Shown here: in pieces, positions 60,957 to 64,000 of the stretch
How positions within the stretch are numbered: position 1 is the first letter of the stretch
Layout of the letters: each line of letters begins with the position of its first letter
DNA from: Longispora fulva
Lineage (GTDB): Bacteria; Actinomycetota; Actinomycetes; Mycobacteriales; Micromonosporaceae
NCBI RefSeq assembly: GCF_015751905.1
Contig: NZ_JADOUF010000001.1
Coordinates: 6,882,001 to 6,946,000 of the forward strand
Direction of reading: 5' to 3'
Length of the DNA: 64,000 nucleotides
Notes under the pieces: model-generated
Databases searched by the model: none
What the model was told of the DNA's origin: nothing
The model's input: the letters and a program-made list of their open reading frames with translations, nothing else
Made by a program: the position numbers and the translations under genes

Positions 60957-61475
60957 GTGAGTCAGACCATCGGGGTCGCCTTCCCGATCCCGGAGCCGTG
61001 GGCGGCCGAGCTGGCCCGGGCCCGGGAGGCGGCCGGTGACCCGTTGGCCCGGTTCGTGCCGCCGCACCTGACCCTGATCGGCCCGACCGAGGTCCCCGGG
61101 GACCTGCGGTCGGGCGTCGAGGAGCACCTGCGCCGGGTCGCGACGTCCGGGGCGCCGTTCACGCTGCACCTGCGGGGCACGGGCACGTTCCGGCCGCTGA
61201 CCGACGTGGTGTTCGTGATGGTCGCCCAGGGCATCAGCGAGTGCGAGCGGTTGGAGGAGTCGCTGCGGGAGGGGCCGCTGGCCAGGGAGCTGCGGTTTCC
61301 GTACCACCCTCATGTGACGGTGGCCCACGACGTGCCGGCGGCGGCGCTGGACCGCGCGTTCGACGACCTCGCGGGTTTCGACGCGCTCTTCGACGTCGAG
61401 GCCTTCACGTTGTACGAGCACGGCGACGACGGCATGTGGCGCCCCCAGCGGGACTTCCCGCTGGTCGGCCGGTGA
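60957..61475 (+). CDS. 2'-5' RNA ligase/phosphodiesterase family protein
   Basis: 172 residues with the two HxTx motifs of this fold: PPHLTLIGPTEV and HPHVTVAHDV. Members open or close cyclic phosphates in RNA; the substrate is unknown. GTG start. Coupled to the next gene by a GTGA overlap. Confidence 0.88.
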   Translation: MSQTIGVAFPIPEPWAAELARAREAAGDPLARFVPPHLTLIGPTEVPGDLRSGVEEHLRRVATSGAPFTLHLRGTGTFRPLTDVVFVMVAQGISECERLEESLREGPLARELRFPYHPHVTVAHDVPAAALDRAFDDLAGFDALFDVEAFTLYEHGDDGMWRPQRDFPLVGR

Positions 61476-62383
61476 GGAACCCGATCCCGGTCGTCATCGA
61501 CGGGTGGAACCGCTCGGTGGAGGCACTGCGCCGTTGGTCGCCCAAGTTCGACCACTTCTGGCGCACCAAGCAGCGGTACGCGGACGTGCACGCCGGCCGG
61601 ATGGCCGCGGCGATCTCCTACTACGGCTTCTTCGCCTGCTTCGCGCTGGCCCTGCTCGCGTTCGCCGTGCTCGGCTACGTCCTCGACAACAACAGGGACG
61701 TCGTCTTCGCCGTCGAGAACTGGCTGCGGGCGAACCTGCCGTTCCTGGAGGTCGCCAACGTCAGGAACGCCAAGAGCGCCGTCGGGATCACCGGCCTGGT
61801 CGGCTTCCTGCTCACCGGGATCGGCTGGGTGGAGGCGATGCGCGCATCCATCCGGGCGGTGTGGCTCCTCGACCAGGAGCCGGGCAACTACTTCATCCGC
61901 CGGGGCGTGGACATCCTCGTCCTGATCGGGCTGGGTCTGCTGCTGGCGCTGTCGATCGGCTTCTCGGTGGGCGCGCAGGCCGGGATCGCCTGGCTCAGGC
62001 AGCACGTCGACATCGGGGTGTTCGACGACCTGCTCAGCGGCGCGGGGGTCGTGGTCGCCGTGTTCATCAACTGGCTGCTGGCCGCGGCGATGCTCACCGG
62101 GCTGCCCCGGCTGAAGATGCCGCTCGGCCGCTGGCTGCCGGCCGGGCTGCTCGTCGCCGTCGGGTTGGAGCTGCTCAAGACCGTCGCGCAGTTCTACATC
62201 ATGCGGGTGAACCAGAATCCGGCGTACACCGTGGTCGCAGGCGCCGTCGGGCTGCTCGTCTTCCTGAACTTCTTCAGCCAGCTGCTGCTGTGGGGCTCGT
62301 CCCTGGCGGCGACGTCCGACCGGGGTGAGGTCCGCGACCTCGCGGCGGGGCCGGAGCAGGCGCTCACCGACGACCGGGGATGA
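61472..62383 (+). CDS. YihY/BrkB family membrane protein
   Basis: 303 residues from a GTG in the stop of the preceding gene. RMAAAISYYGFFACFALALL is the family start; five or six more membrane segments follow, with VGLLVFLNFFSQLLLWGSSL near the end. Formerly named RNase BN by error; probable transporter or flippase-like role. Confidence 0.88.
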   Translation: MRNPIPVVIDGWNRSVEALRRWSPKFDHFWRTKQRYADVHAGRMAAAISYYGFFACFALALLAFAVLGYVLDNNRDVVFAVENWLRANLPFLEVANVRNAKSAVGITGLVGFLLTGIGWVEAMRASIRAVWLLDQEPGNYFIRRGVDILVLIGLGLLLALSIGFSVGAQAGIAWLRQHVDIGVFDDLLSGAGVVVAVFINWLLAAAMLTGLPRLKMPLGRWLPAGLLVAVGLELLKTVAQFYIMRVNQNPAYTVVAGAVGLLVFLNFFSQLLLWGSSLAATSDRGEVRDLAAGPEQALTDDRG

Positions 62384-62835
62384 TGGCCGGTATGGGAGCC
62401 ATCGTGACGCTTGACCTGCCGGACGACTCGCCGGCATATGACCTGCCCTGGATCATCACCTTCGGTCCGGCGTCGGACGACGAGGACGAGGTGTGGGAGC
62501 CGGTCGTCTGCGGGCCGTACTCGCGCGAGCACGCCCTCGCCGTCGCCAACGCCGTGGTGACCGACGAGGAGCTGCTGGCCGTCGTCGAGCCGCTGCAGCC
62601 GCACACCGAGATCGACGGCATCAAGGCCGAGATCGCCAAGGCCCGCGAGCTCGCGGCGTCCTACGACGACGAGGACTTCGCCGAGGACGACCACGAGGGA
62701 CACGACCACGAGGGTCATGACCACGACCATGACCACGACGACGATCACCACGTCCTGCCGGAGCCCTCGGCGCTGCCGACGGCTGCCGAGCTGAAGGCCG
62801 GCTTCACCGCGATCGCCGCCCGCCTGTCCGCGTAG
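62380..62835 (+). CDS. Conserved protein with His/Asp-rich stretch
   Basis: 151 residues. The N-terminal half resembles a small alpha/beta domain (WIITFGPASDDEDEVWEPVV); residues ~100-125 are alternating His and Asp, likely to bind divalent metals such as Ni or Zn. It overlaps the YihY stop (ATGA). Start alternatives at 62392. Function unknown. Confidence 0.7.
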   Translation: MMAGMGAIVTLDLPDDSPAYDLPWIITFGPASDDEDEVWEPVVCGPYSREHALAVANAVVTDEELLAVVEPLQPHTEIDGIKAEIAKARELAASYDDEDFAEDDHEGHDHEGHDHDHDHDDDHHVLPEPSALPTAAELKAGFTAIAARLSA

Positions 62836-62943
62836 TACCCCCGATGCCCGCGCTCGCCCGAGCGCGGGCATCTCGCTGCGCGCGGCGGCCCGACCCGACG
62901 GGGCGTCGGGAACCCATCTTCGACCGTGCGTAGAATCTCGGCC

Positions 62944-63183
62944 GTGGTGTTGTCCCGGGCCTGGTCGGCCTTTCTCGTTCTCGTCGGCGTGTGGAGCGCG
63001 ATCATCTGGCCGCGGTTCGCGGTCGCGATCTGGCGGGATCCGCGCGCCTGGTCAGGTGACACGCCCACGTCGTTCCTCTGGGTACACGCGCTGCTGATCG
63101 CCGCGTCGTTGGCCATCGGCACGACGGTCGGGGTACTCGGCATCCGGGGCTGGCGCGCGGCCAGCCGGACCAGAAAGGTTTGA
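62944..63183 (+). CDS. Small two-helix membrane protein
   Basis: 79 residues. Hydrophobic segments AFLVLVGVWSAIIWP and LWVHALLIAASLAIGTTVGV. TAGAAT at 62931-62936 lies 7 bases before the GTG at 62944, suggesting a leaderless transcript from this GTG instead of the one at 62926. Function unknown; followed closely by another membrane protein. Confidence 0.7.
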   Translation: MVLSRAWSAFLVLVGVWSAIIWPRFAVAIWRDPRAWSGDTPTSFLWVHALLIAASLAIGTTVGVLGIRGWRAASRTRKV

Positions 63184-63187
63184 GCCT

Positions 63188-63529
63188 GTGGAAGCTCTGC
63201 GGCTGACTCTGCGGTACGTGCACCTGATCGGCTTCGCGCTGCTGCTCGGCGGCGTGGTGGTGCAGTACCTCTCCGGGAAGATCCGGATCAACTCGGCGAT
63301 GCTGGCCGGCTCGGCGGTGCAGGTGCTGACCGGGATCGCGCTCGCGGCCCCGCTCGGCCGCGCCGTGCAGCCGGACCCGGCAAAACTGGCCGTCAAGGGC
63401 GTGATCGCCCTGTTGATCTTCATCATGGTGTGGGTGGTGCGGAAGAAGGAGTCGGTGGCGACCGGTCATTTTCTCGCCATCGGCGGTATGACCCTGATAA
63501 ACGCCGGTGTCGCGACCTTCTGGCACTAG
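63188..63529 (+). CDS. Four-helix membrane protein
   Basis: 113 residues from a GTG, four bases after the preceding gene. RYVHLIGFALLLGGVVVQYL, then GSAVQVLTGIALAAPLG, GVIALLIFIMVWVV and FLAIGGMTLINAGVATF. Conserved-looking integral membrane protein without known function; probably co-expressed with the preceding one. Confidence 0.75.
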   Translation: MEALRLTLRYVHLIGFALLLGGVVVQYLSGKIRINSAMLAGSAVQVLTGIALAAPLGRAVQPDPAKLAVKGVIALLIFIMVWVVRKKESVATGHFLAIGGMTLINAGVATFWH

Positions 63530-63747
63530 ATCCTGTCGGGCGCGGATTTTCTCACAGCGTAATGCTACCAAAGCGCCTAAACCCGTCATGATCGCACAGT
63601 AAAGTCACAGTCAAATAACGGATCGATAACAGCGGGAACGTCGTGCGGCCCTGTCCACGCGCTACTGGACGGTAGAACCCGCTAGTCTCCGTCCGTTGAG
63701 ATCACCGCGGATCCCTGCGGTGGGAACCTGTGTGGAAGGAGACCGCC
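63530..63747 (+). promoter_or_regulatory. Upstream region of the BMP lipoprotein gene
   Basis: 218 non-coding bases, AT-richer than the surroundings around 63590-63630. A promoter for the lipoprotein gene must be here; I see no hairpin or riboswitch that I can name. Confidence 0.4.
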
Positions 63748-64000
63748 TTGCGCCGAGTGCGTGGGATGAGGGTCGTCGCCGTACTGGCGATCGGTGGCCT
63801 CGCTCTGTCCGCTGCTGCCTGCGGCAGCAAGCCGGCGAGCAACAACGGCTCATCGGGCGGCAAGAAGTACAAGGCCTGCATGGTCACCGACACCGGGGGC
63901 ATCGACGACAAGTCGTTCAACACCTCCGCGTGGGCCGGCCTGCAGGCGGCCAAGAAGGACAACGCGGACATCGACATCAAGTACGTGACGTCGGCCGCCG
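63748..64000 (+). CDS. BMP-family substrate-binding lipoprotein (partial)
   Basis: First 84 residues, cut by the window edge. TTG start with AAGGAG 6 bases upstream. Signal peptide VVAVLAIGGLALSAAAC with lipobox Cys, a Gly/Ser linker, then MVTDTGGIDDKSFNTSAWAG, the start signature of BMP/PnrA-type nucleoside-binding proteins of ABC importers. Anchored on the outer face of the membrane. Confidence 0.88.
   Translation, partial: MRRVRGMRVVAVLAIGGLALSAAACGSKPASNNGSSGGKKYKACMVTDTGGIDDKSFNTSAWAGLQAAKKDNADIDIKYVTSAA

Overview
The window is high-GC actinobacterial DNA, most likely from the family Micromonosporaceae. The order galU - glp (moeA-like) - GNAT acetyltransferase - SepX/GlpR-like membrane protein - tRNA-Ala(CGC), with the 5-formyltetrahydrofolate cyclo-ligase, FmdB and MscL genes close by, is the arrangement I associate with that family. 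This assignment is inference from gene content and base composition; there is no 16S gene.

The chromosome (1-9908 and 47173-64000) is interrupted by one apparently complete prophage of about 37.3 kb (9909-47172). Left host part: a secreted-domain protein, a pentapeptide-repeat protein, a PadR regulator/membrane protein pair, an FMN reductase, a DeoR - galT - galE - galK Leloir operon on the minus strand, an SDR oxidoreductase and mscL. Right host part: 5-FTHF cyclo-ligase, a GGDEF diguanylate cyclase, galU, glp, GNAT, sepX-like, tRNA-Ala, a DUF3152 protein, eccB and mycosin of a type VII secretion system, an ECF sigma factor with a co-transcribed membrane beta-propeller-like protein, trpS, a 2'-5' RNA ligase-like protein, a YihY-family protein, small membrane proteins, and the start of a BMP-family lipoprotein.

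The prophage sits inside the host fmdB gene. A large serine integrase is next to attL. The two junctions share only GAGCC (9909-9913 and 47168-47172). Joining the host halves restores the reading frame GVVFKGSGFYR typical of FmdB. The phage brings a replacement 3' end, so the disrupted gene is still open with a phage-encoded tail. The left arm (minus strand) carries HNH endonuclease, terminase, portal, protease, capsid, connector, tail, tape measure, minor tail, lysin and holin-like genes in classical siphovirus order. The right arm (plus strand) carries zinc-finger protein, Cas4/RecB-like nuclease (split), RecA/DnaB-like ATPase, PD-(D/E)XK nuclease, primase (split), nucleotide-modification-like protein, metallophosphoesterase, sigma-like protein, a pol I-type DNA polymerase, a membrane-anchored lysozyme-like protein and an SprT-like protease. 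The end near attR holds a minus-strand module (TPR protein, 35-residue peptide, small proteins), a HTH-TPR regulator and two Lsr2-type proteins.

The strongest undescribed signal is a dispersed inverted repeat TTGAC-N8-GTCAA (often TTGACA-N6-TGTCAA): 16 exact and 3 one-mismatch copies spread over the prophage, none found in the 27 kb of flanking host DNA. It resembles in logic the stoperators of L5-like mycobacteriophages and suggests a phage-wide repressor or DNA-organising protein. Other points of interest are a hairpin-rich region between the two phage arms, the fmdB tail replacement, two genes each split by a +1 shift, CTAAGGAGG repeat clusters around the SprT-like gene, and a peptide/TPR gene pair.
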